Part shown: piece after piece, positions 53,688-63,222 of the stretch
Layout of the letters: every line of letters starts with the position of its first letter
Position numbering within the stretch: the stretch's first letter is position 1
Assembly: GCF_017565425.1 (NCBI RefSeq)
Contig: NZ_JAGEMK010000011.1
Location: 1 to 64,000 of the forward strand
Reading direction: 5' to 3'
Origin: Actinotalea soli
Lineage (GTDB): Bacteria > Actinomycetota > Actinomycetes > Actinomycetales > Cellulomonadaceae
DNA length: 64,000 nucleotides
The notes under the pieces: model-generated
What the model saw: the letters and a program-made list of their open reading frames with translations, nothing else
Told to the model about the DNA's origin: nothing
Databases searched by the model: none
Position numbers and translations under genes: made by a program

Positions 53688-55562
53688 TCACTCGTAGGTG
53701 GTCGGGTACAGGTCGGCGGCGCCCGTGCTGGGTGGCACGCCGAGGTAGCGGAGCGCGTAGCCGGTGACCTCGGAGAAGACCGGAGCGGCCACGGCACCGC
53801 CGTAGATCGAGGTCTTCGGGTCGTACAGGGCGACGTTGACGGCCAGCACCGGGTCGTCCGCCGGGGCGATGCCGATGAAGGAGGCCACGTGCTTGATCAC
53901 ACCGTTGCCCTCGAAGGCCTGGGCGGTGCCCGTCTTGCCGGCGACGCGGTAGCCGGGGATCGCGGCGTTCGCCCCGGTGCCGTCCGCCACAGCGCTCTCG
54001 AGCATCCGCACGATCGTGCCGGCCGTCTCCTCGCTGACGACCCGCTCGGGCTCGGCCAGCTCGGCGGGGTGCTCGGTGCCGTCCTCGTCCACGGTGCCCT
54101 TGACCAGGTGGGGCTGCTTCCGGACCCCGCCGTTCGCGAGGGTCGCGAAGACCTGGGTCGACTGGAGGGTGGTCGCGCCGAGCCCCTGGCCGAAGAGCAC
54201 GGCGTACTGCGTGCGCCCGTCCCAGCTGTCGGCGTCGTGGAGGATGCCCGCCGACTCCCCGGGCAGCCCCACGCCGGTGAGCCGACCGAAGCCGAACTTG
54301 CTCAGGTAGTCGTGGCGCACCTGGGTCGGCAGGTTCTGACCGACCATGACCGTCCCGGTGTTGGAGGACTCGGCGAGCACCCCGGTGAGGGTGAGCTTGA
54401 GGTCCTCGTGCTCGTGCGAGTCCTTGAACTGCTGACCGTTGGGCGCCGTGTACTGGTCCGGGATGACGTACTGCGAGGTGGGCGTCGCGAGACCGGCGTC
54501 CAGGGCGGCAGCCATCGTCACCACCTTGGCCGTCGAGCCGGGCTCGTACACGGTCCAGGAGGACCTGCTGCCCCGGTCTGCGGTCGGCGTCGCCCCGGGG
54601 TCGTTGGGGTCGACCGCGTTGGAGTCGGCCAGCACGAGGATCTCACCGGAGCTCACGTCGATGATCTGGACGACGCCCCACTCGGCCCCGCTGGCAGCGA
54701 CCTGCTCGTCGATCGCGTCCTGGGCGACGTACTGCAGGTCGCGCATGAGGGTGAGCTGCAGGTCCTCGCCCGGGACGGCGGGCTCGACGCCCTGCTCGCC
54801 GGTGGGGATCCGCTGCCCGCGCGCCCCGCGCTCGTAGGTCTGCGACCCGGGCTCCCCCGTCAGCAGCTCGTCGTAGATCTGCTCGAGGCCCGCCTGGCCG
54901 TACCCCTCGGCCCCCACGAAGCCGAGCACGTTGCCCGCGGTCGTCCCAGCCGGGTAGTACCGCTCGCTGGCCTGGTCCCCGGCCACCCCCGGGACCTCCT
55001 GCTCGAGGACCTTCTCGTAGACGTCGGGGGCGACCCCCTTGGTGAGGTAGACGTACCGCCGCTTGTCGTCGGGGTCCTCAGGGCCCCACAGCACCGGGGC
55101 CAGCTCGGCCGCGTCGAGGTCGAGCAGGCGGGCGAGAGCCCCGGCCGCCTCGCTGAGGTCGGCCGGGTCCAGGTTCTCGCTGAGGTGCACCTGGTCGACG
55201 AAGATGTCGTAGCGCACCACCGACGTCGCCAGGACCTCGCCCCGGCTGTCGACGATGTCGCCGCGCTCGGCGGGGATGGCCACCGTCGTCAGGCGCTGGT
55301 CGAAGGCCTCGGCGGCCACCGTGCTGGCCTCGATCACCTGGACCTGGACGAGCCGGACGACCAGGGCCAGCAGCGCGACGACCACGATGGCGAGCAGCAC
55401 CGCCTGACGGCGGGAGGCGTCGACCGGCGGGGGTGCGGCGACGGCCGCTGCCCGCGCCACGGGGCGTGCGGTGGGACGTCGGGGGGCAGGCGCACGCCGG
55501 ACCGCCGCGTCCGTGCTCGGGCGAGGCCGCGGGGTCGAGGTCCGCCGCCGCTCGTCGCTCAC
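53688..55562 (-). CDS. ftsI: Septal penicillin-binding protein FtsI (PBP3/PbpB type)
   Basis: FtsI is the class B transpeptidase of the septum and FtsW partner. The 624-residue protein has a cytoplasmic Pro/Arg-rich tail, one membrane helix (about 54-76), a pedestal domain (from RGDIVDSRGEVLA), and the transpeptidase motifs S343-x-x-K346 (PGSTAK), S398-S-N400 and K542-T-G. GTG 55562 overlaps the ftsL stop as GTGA. Confidence 0.96.
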   Translation of the reverse strand: MSDERRRTSTPRPRPSTDAAVRRAPAPRRPTARPVARAAAVAAPPPVDASRRQAVLLAIVVVALLALVVRLVQVQVIEASTVAAEAFDQRLTTVAIPAERGDIVDSRGEVLATSVVRYDIFVDQVHLSENLDPADLSEAAGALARLLDLDAAELAPVLWGPEDPDDKRRYVYLTKGVAPDVYEKVLEQEVPGVAGDQASERYYPAGTTAGNVLGFVGAEGYGQAGLEQIYDELLTGEPGSQTYERGARGQRIPTGEQGVEPAVPGEDLQLTLMRDLQYVAQDAIDEQVAASGAEWGVVQIIDVSSGEILVLADSNAVDPNDPGATPTADRGSRSSWTVYEPGSTAKVVTMAAALDAGLATPTSQYVIPDQYTAPNGQQFKDSHEHEDLKLTLTGVLAESSNTGTVMVGQNLPTQVRHDYLSKFGFGRLTGVGLPGESAGILHDADSWDGRTQYAVLFGQGLGATTLQSTQVFATLANGGVRKQPHLVKGTVDEDGTEHPAELAEPERVVSEETAGTIVRMLESAVADGTGANAAIPGYRVAGKTGTAQAFEGNGVIKHVASFIGIAPADDPVLAVNVALYDPKTSIYGGAVAAPVFSEVTGYALRYLGVPPSTGAADLYPTTYE

Positions 55563-56038
55563 TCCCCCACCTCCGCAGGCCGCGGGTCACCGAGGACCGT
55601 GCCGTCGGCGAGCCGCAGGTAGCCGGCGTCCTGGCTCTGCACCATCCCGAGCTCGCTGGCCGCCGCCGCGAGGTCCTCGGGCGAGGTCGCCCGCGCGAGC
55701 TGCTCGTCGAGCTCCTGCTGCGCCTGCGCGGACTGGGCCAGCCGGGTCTGCAGGTCGAAGCGCTCGTACTCGCCCTGGGCCATCGAGGTGTTCAGCACGA
55801 GGGTCGCCAGGAGTGCCGAGGCGAGCACGCCCATGCACAGCAGCACGAAGGGCGTCCGAGAACGGCGCGTGGCCGGGGCGCGGACCACGCGCAGCCGGGG
55901 CGCGCCCGCCGGTGCCGGACGAGCGGCTGGCCGCGCGGGTGCCCGCTGGGGCGACTGGTGGGACCGCGCCGCGCGCTGCTCGGGGTTCGACGCCGCACCG
56001 CGCGGGGCCCGGACGGAGGTCGCGTGCGCGGCGCTCAC
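55559..56038 (-). CDS. ftsL: FtsL-like division protein
   Basis: The 159-residue protein fits FtsL by place and form: a basic cytoplasmic tail of about 60 residues, one membrane helix (63-83), then a short coiled coil (about 88-120) and a SELGMV segment common in FtsL. Sequence conservation in this family is weak, so the call leans on synteny. GTG 56038 overlaps the rsmH stop as GTGA; the longer in-frame reading lies inside rsmH. Confidence 0.85.
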   Translation of the reverse strand: MSAAHATSVRAPRGAASNPEQRAARSHQSPQRAPARPAARPAPAGAPRLRVVRAPATRRSRTPFVLLCMGVLASALLATLVLNTSMAQGEYERFDLQTRLAQSAQAQQELDEQLARATSPEDLAAAASELGMVQSQDAGYLRLADGTVLGDPRPAEVGE

Positions 56039-57060
56039 GCTGCCCACCGCGGGGTGACGTCGCGCAGGTGCGCAGGAGTCGGTCGCGCGCGCTCTGCGGC
56101 GCGCAGCCGGACGGATGCCGAGCGAGGGTTCGTCTCCTGCTCGGCGGGCGGAGCGAGCTCGGCGCCACGGGTGAGGAGGCGGAGGTACGGGCGGTGGGTC
56201 TCGGGCTCGACCGGCAGTCCCAGCGGGGCGCTCGACTCGGCGCCGCGGGCCAGGGCGCGCTTGACCAGGCGGTCCTCGAGGCTCTGGTACGCCATGACGA
56301 CGAGGCGCCCTCCGACAGCGAGACCGGCCACGGCCGCGGGGAGGGCGCGCTCGAGGGCCTCGAGCTCGCCGTTCACCTCGATCCGCAGGGCCTGGAAGGT
56401 CCGCTTGGCGGGGTTGCCCCCGGTGGTGCGGGCCGCGGCGGGGATGGCCGTGCGGACGATCTGGACCAGCTCGCCCGTCCGCTCGAGGGGACGGCCCGCG
56501 CGCTGGGTGACGATCGTGCGGGCGATGCGCGCCGCGAACCGCTCCTCGCCGTACTCGCGCAGGATCCGGACGAGGTCGGCCTCGGCGTAGGTGTTGAGCA
56601 CCTGCGCCGCCGTGGGACCGGTGCTGGGGTCCATCCGCATGTCGAGCGGGGCGTCGTGCGAGTAGGCGAAGCCCCGCTCGGTCTCGTCGAGCTGCAGGGA
56701 GGAGACGCCCAGGTCCATGAGGACGCCCTGCACCGGGCCGTCGACCTCGTCGGCCACGACGTCGAGCACGGCGTCGTAGACGGCGTGCACCCCCGTGAAC
56801 CGGTCGGCGAAGGGGCGCAGCCGCTCGCCGGCGAGGGTCAGGGCCTGCTGGTCGCGGTCGATCCCGATCACCCGGAGCTCGGGGAACCGACGCAGCATCG
56901 CCTCGGTGTGGCCCCCCATGCCGAGGGTCGCGTCCACGACCACCGCTCCCGGCTCCGCGACCGCAGGGGCGAGGAGCTCGAGGCAACGCTCGAGCAGGAC
57001 CGGCACGTGCCGGTCGGCGGTCGGGCGCTGCGCGTCCTGGGGGGCCTCGTGCGGGTCCAT
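56035..57060 (-). CDS. rsmH: 16S rRNA (cytosine-N4) methyltransferase RsmH
   Basis: RsmH methylates C1402 of 16S rRNA. The 341-residue protein has [13 protein letters not shown], the SAM loop [23 protein letters not shown], the [12 protein letters not shown] motif and [15 protein letters not shown]. It is full length. ATG 57060 follows a strong AGGAGGTGAC site. A 235-nt gap separates it from mraZ. Confidence 0.97.
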   Translation of the reverse strand: MDPHEAPQDAQRPTADRHVPVLLERCLELLAPAVAEPGAVVVDATLGMGGHTEAMLRRFPELRVIGIDRDQQALTLAGERLRPFADRFTGVHAVYDAVLDVVADEVDGPVQGVLMDLGVSSLQLDETERGFAYSHDAPLDMRMDPSTGPTAAQVLNTYAEADLVRILREYGEERFAARIARTIVTQRAGRPLERTGELVQIVRTAIPAAARTTGGNPAKRTFQALRIEVNGELEALERALPAAVAGLAVGGRLVVMAYQSLEDRLVKRALARGAESSAPLGLPVEPETHRPYLRLLTRGAELAPPAEQETNPRSASVRLRAAERARPTPAHLRDVTPRWAA

Positions 57061-57160
57061 GTCACCTCCTGGTGCCGGGGCCGTGCTGGCCGCGGGTCGT
57101 GATCCTGCGTCCCGGTCCGCGGCGCCGGGGGCCGCGGTGGGTGATGGTGCTGACGGTGCT

Positions 57161-57187
57161 GGTCGGGAGGCCCTCCACCGCCCGACC
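57161..57187 (-). other. Inverted repeat in the mraZ-rsmH spacer
   Basis: GGTCGGG (57161-57167) and CCCGACC (57181-57187) form a 7-bp stem. A wider pair AGGTCTCC/GGAGACCT (57188-57195 with 57240-57247) lies next to it. The 235-nt spacer has no credible gene. The structure could tune rsmH expression or partly end mraZ transcription. Confidence 0.4.
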
Positions 57188-57296
57188 AGGTCTCCCTCCG
57201 CAGCTCTCTGGCACCGGGGAAGTGCGCCAGAGGGCGGGAGGAGACCTCACCGTGCGGTGCAGCGGTCCGTTCAGGTCCGTCGCACCCGTGCGTCAG

Positions 57297-57761
57297 TCAG
57301 AAGGCACCGGGGAACACCTCCTCGGCCGTCTCGGAGTAGGTGCTGATCTGCTCCTCGAGGTACGTCTCCCAGGCCGCCGCGTCCCAGATCTCGACGCGGG
57401 TCCCGGCACCGATGACGGCGACGTCCCGGTCGAGCCCCGCGTAGGCACGCAGGGCCGAGGGGATGGAGAGCCGGCCCTGCTTGTCGGGGACCTCGTCGTG
57501 CGCCCCGGACAGGAAGACACGCAGGTAGTCCCGCGCCTGCTTGCTCGTGACGGGGGCCTGCCGGATCTGGTCGTGCATGCGACGGAACTCCTCGACCGGG
57601 AACACGAACAGGCACCGCTCCTGGCCCCGGGTGACCACGAGCCCCGAGGCCAGCTGGCTGCGGAACTTCGCCGGAAGGATCAGTCGGCCCTTGTCGTCGA
57701 GCCGAGGGGTGTACGTGCCCAGGAACGGGGAGTACGTGCCGTAGCTCATGGAGTCGGCCAC
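57297..57761 (-). CDS. mraZ: Transcriptional regulator MraZ
   Basis: MraZ is an AbrB-fold regulator that binds repeats before its own operon. The 154-residue protein has two SpoVT-AbrB repeats: [21 protein letters not shown] and the second around [24 protein letters not shown] 57761 is favoured because AGGGGAG lies 7 nt upstream; ATG 57749 four codons later is possible. It opens the division cluster. Repeats matching MraZ boxes lie just upstream (57812-57836). Confidence 0.95.
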   Translation of the reverse strand: MADSMSYGTYSPFLGTYTPRLDDKGRLILPAKFRSQLASGLVVTRGQERCLFVFPVEEFRRMHDQIRQAPVTSKQARDYLRVFLSGAHDEVPDKQGRLSIPSALRAYAGLDRDVAVIGAGTRVEIWDAAAWETYLEEQISTYSETAEEVFPGAF

Positions 57762-57811
57762 GTCACGCTCCCCTCTGGTCCCCCCGGAAAGGCCCACCGC
57801 TCCCCCGGTGG

Positions 57812-57843
57812 CCCCACGTTACTCCACTTCCCTCCACCCGCAA
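57812..57843 (-). promoter_or_regulatory. MraZ operator and mraZ promoter
   Basis: On the minus strand three pentamers TGGAG, TGGAG and TGGGG recur every 10 bp (57832-57836, 57822-57826, 57812-57816), matching the TGGGN-N5 pattern of MraZ boxes. They overlap a possible promoter: TTGCGG (57838-57843), 16-nt spacer, TAACGT (57816-57821). Bound MraZ would cover the -10, so autorepression is likely. Confidence 0.7.
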
Positions 57844-57900
57844 GGGATCCGAGCCGGGTTTCACCCGCCCGGACCTGGTGTCGTCGCAGGTCAAGCCCCG

Positions 57901-57915
57901 TGGAGGAAGGTGGAG
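57901..57915 (+). promoter_or_regulatory. Second MraZ-like repeat pair facing moxR
   Basis: TGGAG-N5-TGGAG (57901-57905 and 57911-57915) has the same 10-bp period but lies on the plus strand, 65 bp from the mraZ operator and about 190 bp before moxR. The rest of the 346-nt gap 57762-58107 holds no gene; a TAGGCT hexamer at 58076-58081 could be the moxR -10. Confidence 0.5.
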
Positions 57916-58107
57916 GGATCCGGCAGCCCGCCCGCCCCGACGGCGCGCCCGCCGGGGCCTTGCCGCGCGAGGGACCCGCCATGCACACGTGAGGGCCGCT
58001 CACGGAGGCACTGACGGCCGGCCCCGGCGGCGTCCAGGACGCGGAGGGGGAGGGAAGTGGGGGGCCCGTGTCGCCTAGGCTCGTGCCAGTCCTGACGAAG
58101 GGGTCCC

Positions 58108-59112
58108 ATGGTCCACGCACTGCCCACGACGAACGAGCTCGAGGACCTCGCCGAGGTCTCGAGCAGCATCCGCGCCTCCATGGAGACGGTGATCTCGGGA
58201 CGCGAGGACCTCGTCCGTCTCACGGTCGCCGTCCTGCTCGCCGAGGGGCACCTGCTGCTCGAGGACGTCCCCGGGGTCGGCAAGACGACGCTGGCCAAGG
58301 TCCTCGGACGCTCGATCGACTGCACGGTGGGCCGGATCCAGTTCACCCCGGACCTGCTGCCGAGCGACCTGACCGGGGTGACCATCTACCGGGCCGAGCA
58401 GCACGAGTTCGAGTTCCGTCGCGGCCCCGTCTTCGCGAACATCGTCATCGGTGACGAGATCAACCGCGCCTCTCCCAAGACGCAGTCGGCTCTCCTGGAG
58501 TGCATGCAGGAGAGCCAGGCCACCGTCGACGGCACGACCTACCAGCTGCCCCGGCCCTTCCTCGTCCTGGCCACGCAGAACCCGATCGAGATGGAGGGGA
58601 CCTACGCCCTGCCCGAGGCGCAGCGCGACCGCTTCATGGCGCGGCTGAGCGTGGGCTACCCGTCGCGGGAGGCTGAGGTCGAGATGCTCGACCGGCAGGA
58701 GGAGGCCGACCCGCTGAGCCACCTCGTCCCCGTCACGACCGCCGACGAGGTCGCCCGCATGGTCGGCATCGCCCGCCGGCTCTACGCGGCCCCCGGCATC
58801 AAGCAGTACGTCGTCGACCTCGCCGAGGCGACGCGGACCGACCCGATGCTCCGGCTCGGCGCGTCCCCCCGTGCCGGGATCCAGCTGCTGCGCGGGGCCA
58901 AGGCCCTGGCCGCGATGCAGGGCCGGGACCACGTGCTGCCCGACGACGTCCAGGCGTTGGCCGAGCCCGTGCTCTCCCACCGCCTGCTTCCCAGCACCGA
59001 CGCCCGGCTCTCGGGACACACGGTGGCACAGACCCTCGAGGCGGTCCTCGCGCGGACGCCCGTCCCGGTCGCCGGGCGGGTCGCCGCCCCCGACGCCCGC
59101 GCGATCGGCTGA
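58108..59112 (+). CDS. MoxR-family AAA+ ATPase
   Basis: MoxR ATPases act as chaperone-like partners in assembling protein complexes. The 334-residue protein has Walker A (VPGVGKTTLAK near 54-64), Walker B IVIGDEINRASPKTQ, sensor ATQNPIEMEGTYALPEAQ and the lid domain with ASPRAGIQLLRGAKALA. It is followed without gap by DUF58 and transglutaminase genes, the standard MoxR operon. ATG 58108 follows GAAGGGG. Confidence 0.93.
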   Translation: MVHALPTTNELEDLAEVSSSIRASMETVISGREDLVRLTVAVLLAEGHLLLEDVPGVGKTTLAKVLGRSIDCTVGRIQFTPDLLPSDLTGVTIYRAEQHEFEFRRGPVFANIVIGDEINRASPKTQSALLECMQESQATVDGTTYQLPRPFLVLATQNPIEMEGTYALPEAQRDRFMARLSVGYPSREAEVEMLDRQEEADPLSHLVPVTTADEVARMVGIARRLYAAPGIKQYVVDLAEATRTDPMLRLGASPRAGIQLLRGAKALAAMQGRDHVLPDDVQALAEPVLSHRLLPSTDARLSGHTVAQTLEAVLARTPVPVAGRVAAPDARAIG

Positions 59113-60365
59113 TGGCCCCGCGGGTCCGACCGACCGGGCGGGGCCTCGCCCTCGCCCTCGCCGGCCTCGCCTTCCTCGTGGCCGGGGTCCTGGTCGGAGC
59201 GCTCGAGGTGGTCCAGATCGGCGCGCTGCTGCTCCTCGCCGTCGTCGCGGGTGGGCTCCAGCTGGTGGTCGAGCACCGTGCGCAGCGCCGCGGGCAGCTG
59301 CGGCTGACCCGGCGCGTCGTCCCGCACCCCGTGGTGGCCGGCGCGCAGGCCTCGGTCGACGTCGAGCTCACCAGCTCCGGAGGGTCCCATCGGCTCGATC
59401 GCCTCGAGATCGCCGAGCGCGCGGCCCGCGAGCTCTCGGGCGCGGGCGGTCTGCGCGCCCGGGTCCAGCGCGCTCCCGGCCGCCTGACCCTGACCTACGC
59501 GATCTCCCCCGAGCGCCGCGGACGCTGGGCCGTCGGGCCGCTCGAGGTGCGGCGTCGCGACCTGTTCGGCACCACGCACTCGCGCGGTCCCCTCGGCGAG
59601 CCCATGCTCGTCGGCGTCCGGCCCCGGGTCGCCCCGCTCAGCCTGCAGGAGGCCTCGAGCTCGCAGGACGTCGACCGTGCAGCGCTGGGAGCCAAGACCG
59701 CCTCGCCCGACGACTCCTCGCTCCGCGAGTACCGGGCGGGTGACGACCTGCGTCGGGTGCACTGGCGCTCGAGCGCACGGCGCGGGACCCTCGTCGTCCG
59801 CCAGGACGAGCGATCCGGACGCCGGCCCGCGAGCGTGCTGCTGGACATCGCGACCGAGGACGAGGCCGCCGAGTGGTCGATCTCCGCCGCGGCCTCGATG
59901 GCCCTCGCCCTCCTGGACGGCGGTCACCACACGAGGATCCTCGGAGGGGACGTCCTCGGCGCGGCGAACGACCACCACCGTGCGGACACGGGACCCGTGG
60001 CGGCCGAGGCCCTGCTGGACCAGACGGTCGACCTGCGCCGCCCGAGGGACGAGGACGAACGCCGGGGCTGGCTGGTCACCGCGGTCGACACGCTCACGGT
60101 CGAGGCCGGGGGGGCCGAGCTGGTGTTCGCGGTGCTCGGTGGCACCGACCGAGCCTGCCTGACCTCCTTGGCCCGCGTCGGCGAGGCGAGCCACGGGTGG
60201 GCGATGGTGCGCACCGCTGCCGAGCCCCTCCCGGACGAGGTCGAGACCCTCACGAGCCTGCGCCGAGCCGGGTGGACCGCCTGCCCGGTGACGGTCGGGG
60301 AAGACCTCGGCCGGGCCTGGGCCCGGCTGCTCAGCTCGGACGACCGTCTGGCGGTGCGCCGATGA
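59112..60365 (+). CDS. DUF58 membrane protein
   Basis: This 417-residue protein has two N-terminal membrane helices (about 12-32 and 34-52), a beta-rich middle, and the DUF58 core with LREYRAGDDLRRVHWRSSARRGTLVVRQDE. A von Willebrand-like fold follows in the family. It works with MoxR in an unknown envelope process. The moxR stop and this start overlap as TGATG. Confidence 0.9.
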   Translation: MAPRVRPTGRGLALALAGLAFLVAGVLVGALEVVQIGALLLLAVVAGGLQLVVEHRAQRRGQLRLTRRVVPHPVVAGAQASVDVELTSSGGSHRLDRLEIAERAARELSGAGGLRARVQRAPGRLTLTYAISPERRGRWAVGPLEVRRRDLFGTTHSRGPLGEPMLVGVRPRVAPLSLQEASSSQDVDRAALGAKTASPDDSSLREYRAGDDLRRVHWRSSARRGTLVVRQDERSGRRPASVLLDIATEDEAAEWSISAAASMALALLDGGHHTRILGGDVLGAANDHHRADTGPVAAEALLDQTVDLRRPRDEDERRGWLVTAVDTLTVEAGGAELVFAVLGGTDRACLTSLARVGEASHGWAMVRTAAEPLPDEVETLTSLRRAGWTACPVTVGEDLGRAWARLLSSDDRLAVRR

Positions 60366-62572
60366 CACGGTCCCGGCCTGCTGTCACGGGCACCCGGGCG
60401 TGGCTCGGTGCCGCCGTCCTGTCGGTCGCGGTGCTCACGGGGGTCGCCACCCTGGACGGGCTCCTCGCGCCGGGTCCTTGGCTGGCCCTGTCAGCCCTGC
60501 TCGTGGTCAGCCTCACCGCGGCGGCAGCCGCCATCCGCTCACGCAGCACCTCCCGGCTGGCCCCGACCGGATGGACGAGCCTGCTGGCCCTCGCCGTCCT
60601 GTGGATCCTGTACGCCGGCCCCGGCACGGGCCCCACGGCGTCCCTGCCCACCGCCCCGAGCCTGCGACGGCTGACCGGCCTCGCCGAGGGAGGCGTCGGG
60701 TCCATCGCCGACGGGGTGATGCCCCTCGTCGCAGACCGGGGGGTCGAGCTGCTCGTCGTGACGGGGGCAGTGGTCGTCGCCCTCCTGGCCGACCTGCTCG
60801 CCCTCGCCCTCGGTCGCGCGGGCCTGGCCGGGGTCGCCCTGCTCGGCCTCTGGGCACCGGCGGCCGTCTTCGAGCAGAGTCCTTCCGGCTGGGTCCTGCT
60901 CGTCGGCGGCGTCGCCTTCCTCGTCCTGCTGAGCCTGACCGGGGGGCGGCAGCGCCGCGGGGCCCGCGAGCCCCGTCGCACTGCGGGCCCGACCGTGCTG
61001 GTGGCCGCCGGGGTGACGGTCCTCGCCCTCGTGGTCAGCCCCCTCGCCACGGCAGCTCCCTGGTTCAACACCGTCCGGCTGCCCTCGACCTGGGGCCCGC
61101 CGGCCATCGACGGCCCGCTCCGCCTCTCGACCGACCTCGACATGCGATCGAGCCTGGCCCCGCGATCGGATCGCCCGATCCTCACCTACACCACCGACTC
61201 CGCCACGCCGTCCCCGCTCCGGATGTTCACGATGGACGCCTTCGACGGCACCGAGTGGCGGCGGGGCGAGGCCCCTGAGGAGGTCACGGGGCTCGAGGGC
61301 GTCCTGTGGCCGACGAGCCCACCGAGCAGCGCTGCCGACGAGGAGGGTACGGACGGGTTCCGGATCACCGTCGGGGACCTCGACCAGGACCGCCTGCCGA
61401 TCCCGCTCGAGCCTCGCGAGGTGCAGATCGCCGGCCCCTGGGCGTACGACCCCTCACGCGACGAGGTGGTCACCGACGGCCCCACCACCCGCGACAGCAC
61501 CTACGTCGTCCGCACGTCCGCCCGCGACCTGAGCCCCGAGACCCTGCGTCGGGACGCCGCCGTCGGCGAGGACCCGTCGAGCCCCCACCTGTGGGTACCG
61601 GAGAGCCCGTTCACCGCCGAGATCACCGCGCTCGCCGTCGAGGTCACCGCCGGGAGCAGCACGACCTACGACCAGGCGCTCGCGCTCCAGTCCTACTTCC
61701 GGGACGCGGGCAACTTCCGGTACGACACCCAGGTCCCCGAGGCACGGACCGACGACGCGGTGTGGGACTTCCTGACCGACCGGACCGGGTACTGCGTCCA
61801 GTACGCGACGGCCATGACCGTGATGGCACGCAGCCTGGGCATCCCGTCGCGGCTGGCCGTGGGGTTCCTCCCGGGCCGCGCGAGCGGCACGCCCGGCGAG
61901 TACGTCGTCACCGGACGCCAGTCCCACGCCTGGCCCGAGCTCCACTTCGCCGGCGCCGGCTGGGTCCGCTTCGAACCGACACCGGCCACGCAGACCGGCC
62001 CACCCCCGGCCTACGCCGACCCGTTCCTGGCCGAGGAGCCCACCGAGGTCGAGGAGCCCGACGCCCCCGAGGCCGAGGTCGAGACCGAGCCGGAGGAGGC
62101 GCCCGGCGAGGCCGAGTCCCCTGCGGCCGGCGGCGAGGTGTCCGTCGGGGCGACCCGCGTCCCGGTGGCACTGGTGCTCGGGCTCGCGCTCCTCGTGGGC
62201 GCCGGTTTCGTGAGCCTCCTCGTGGCACGCCGACGTCGGCGCCGCGGACCGGCGCCGCCCCTGGACGCCGAGACGGCCTGGGCGACGCTGCGGGAACGCC
62301 TCGCGGCCCACGGCGTGGAGTGGTCCGCGGCGACGACGCCGCGGCAGGCGGCGGAGACGGTGCGGTCCTCCTGGGACCTGCTTCCCGGGTCGGTGGCCCT
62401 GCGGCGCGCCGAGGAGGGGCTAGCGCTGCTCCTCAGTGCCACCGAGGAGCAGCGCTACGGTCCTGACCCCGTGGTGGTCGCGGCGAGCGACCTCGAGGCA
62501 GCCCTGGACGACGTGCTCGCGGGGTGGGCACCGGCCGAGACCCGACAGGCGGAGAGGTCGCCTGTGCGCTGA
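60362..62572 (+). CDS. Membrane transglutaminase-like protein
   Basis: The 736-residue protein has about six N-terminal membrane helices and a large outside region with a transglutaminase core. The core has catalytic C478 in TGYCVQYATAM, H522 in QSHAWPEL and a Glu where Asp is usual (WVRFEPTP). An acidic Pro/Glu stretch, a final membrane helix (about 600-620) and a cytoplasmic domain follow. ATG 60362 overlaps the DUF58 stop as ATGA. Whether it crosslinks or cleaves proteins is not known. Confidence 0.9.
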   Translation: MTRSRPAVTGTRAWLGAAVLSVAVLTGVATLDGLLAPGPWLALSALLVVSLTAAAAAIRSRSTSRLAPTGWTSLLALAVLWILYAGPGTGPTASLPTAPSLRRLTGLAEGGVGSIADGVMPLVADRGVELLVVTGAVVVALLADLLALALGRAGLAGVALLGLWAPAAVFEQSPSGWVLLVGGVAFLVLLSLTGGRQRRGAREPRRTAGPTVLVAAGVTVLALVVSPLATAAPWFNTVRLPSTWGPPAIDGPLRLSTDLDMRSSLAPRSDRPILTYTTDSATPSPLRMFTMDAFDGTEWRRGEAPEEVTGLEGVLWPTSPPSSAADEEGTDGFRITVGDLDQDRLPIPLEPREVQIAGPWAYDPSRDEVVTDGPTTRDSTYVVRTSARDLSPETLRRDAAVGEDPSSPHLWVPESPFTAEITALAVEVTAGSSTTYDQALALQSYFRDAGNFRYDTQVPEARTDDAVWDFLTDRTGYCVQYATAMTVMARSLGIPSRLAVGFLPGRASGTPGEYVVTGRQSHAWPELHFAGAGWVRFEPTPATQTGPPPAYADPFLAEEPTEVEEPDAPEAEVETEPEEAPGEAESPAAGGEVSVGATRVPVALVLGLALLVGAGFVSLLVARRRRRRGPAPPLDAETAWATLRERLAAHGVEWSAATTPRQAAETVRSSWDLLPGSVALRRAEEGLALLLSATEEQRYGPDPVVVAASDLEAALDDVLAGWAPAETRQAERSPVR

Positions 62573-62784
62573 CCGACCTGGTGGGCCAGGCACTGAGCGC
62601 GACGGGACCCCTACCGAGCCCCGGGGCCCGGGGTCACGACCGACACGCGACGTCGGGTCGCCGGCCACCGGGCTCAGCCAGCCGCCGCTCCCAGGCCGAG
62701 TGGCCTTCTCCGGCCACGATCTTCCTCAAGCCGTTGACCGCGCCCGACGTGCTCGTCGGGCGGACGGCGCCCGTCGCGCTCGAG

Positions 62785-63186
62785 CTACTGACCGCGCTCG
62801 TCGCGCCGCTTGTCCCATCGCTCTTCCATGCGGGCCAGGAGCCCTGGAGAGGAACGCTTGGGCCCGCGCTGAGGACTCGGCCGCCCCCGCACGGAACCGT
62901 CGGCTCCGACCACTCCTGCGGGTCCGCGACGTCGCGGGGGCGAGAAGGCCAGGACGACGGAGATGAACATGCCGATGAATCCGAGGACCCCGAGCCATGC
63001 CTGGCTGGTCGCCGCGCCCACCACGAGGACCGCGAGACCGAGGAGGGCCCCGGAGCCGCAGAGGAGCCAGCGACGGATGCTCGTACCGCCCCGCCCCTGG
63101 AAGGTGTTCGCGAGCTTGGGGTCGTCAGACGTGAGCTGTTGCTCCATCTGCTCCAGTACGCGCTGCTCGTACTCGGACAGAGGCAT
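62785..63186 (-). CDS. DUF3040 membrane protein
   Basis: This 133-residue protein opens with MPLSEYEQRVLEQMEQQL, typical of DUF3040, has two membrane helices (about 38-58 and 62-82) and a basic Arg/Pro-rich tail. The family commonly lies between dinB and the mraZ cluster in actinobacteria; its role is unknown. ATG 63186 follows GGAGGTAGCG. A TATCCT hexamer (63225-63230) overlaps the dinB stop region. Confidence 0.88.
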   Translation of the reverse strand: MPLSEYEQRVLEQMEQQLTSDDPKLANTFQGRGGTSIRRWLLCGSGALLGLAVLVVGAATSQAWLGVLGFIGMFISVVLAFSPPRRRGPAGVVGADGSVRGRPSPQRGPKRSSPGLLARMEERWDKRRDERGQ

Positions 63187-63222
63187 CGCTACCTCCGCGC
63201 TGCCGGTGGGACGGGGACACCC

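Noticed and set aside
53604-55622. A plus-strand open frame of about 670 codons opposite ftsI
   Set aside because: Shadow of ftsI, which has all three penicillin-binding motifs; no start signal or domain on the plus strand.
56039-56986. FtsL reading frame extended through rsmH
   Set aside because: Same cause. GTG 56038 overlaps the rsmH stop and gives a normal FtsL size.
59873-62572. An N-terminal extension of the transglutaminase gene back into DUF58
   Set aside because: The extra residues are Arg/Gly-rich DUF58 shadow. ATG 60362 gives an ATGA overlap and begins directly with membrane helices.
62573-62784. Small gene between the transglutaminase and DUF3040 genes
   Set aside because: Frames through this 212-bp gap are continuations of shadows with no start signal or conserved sequence.
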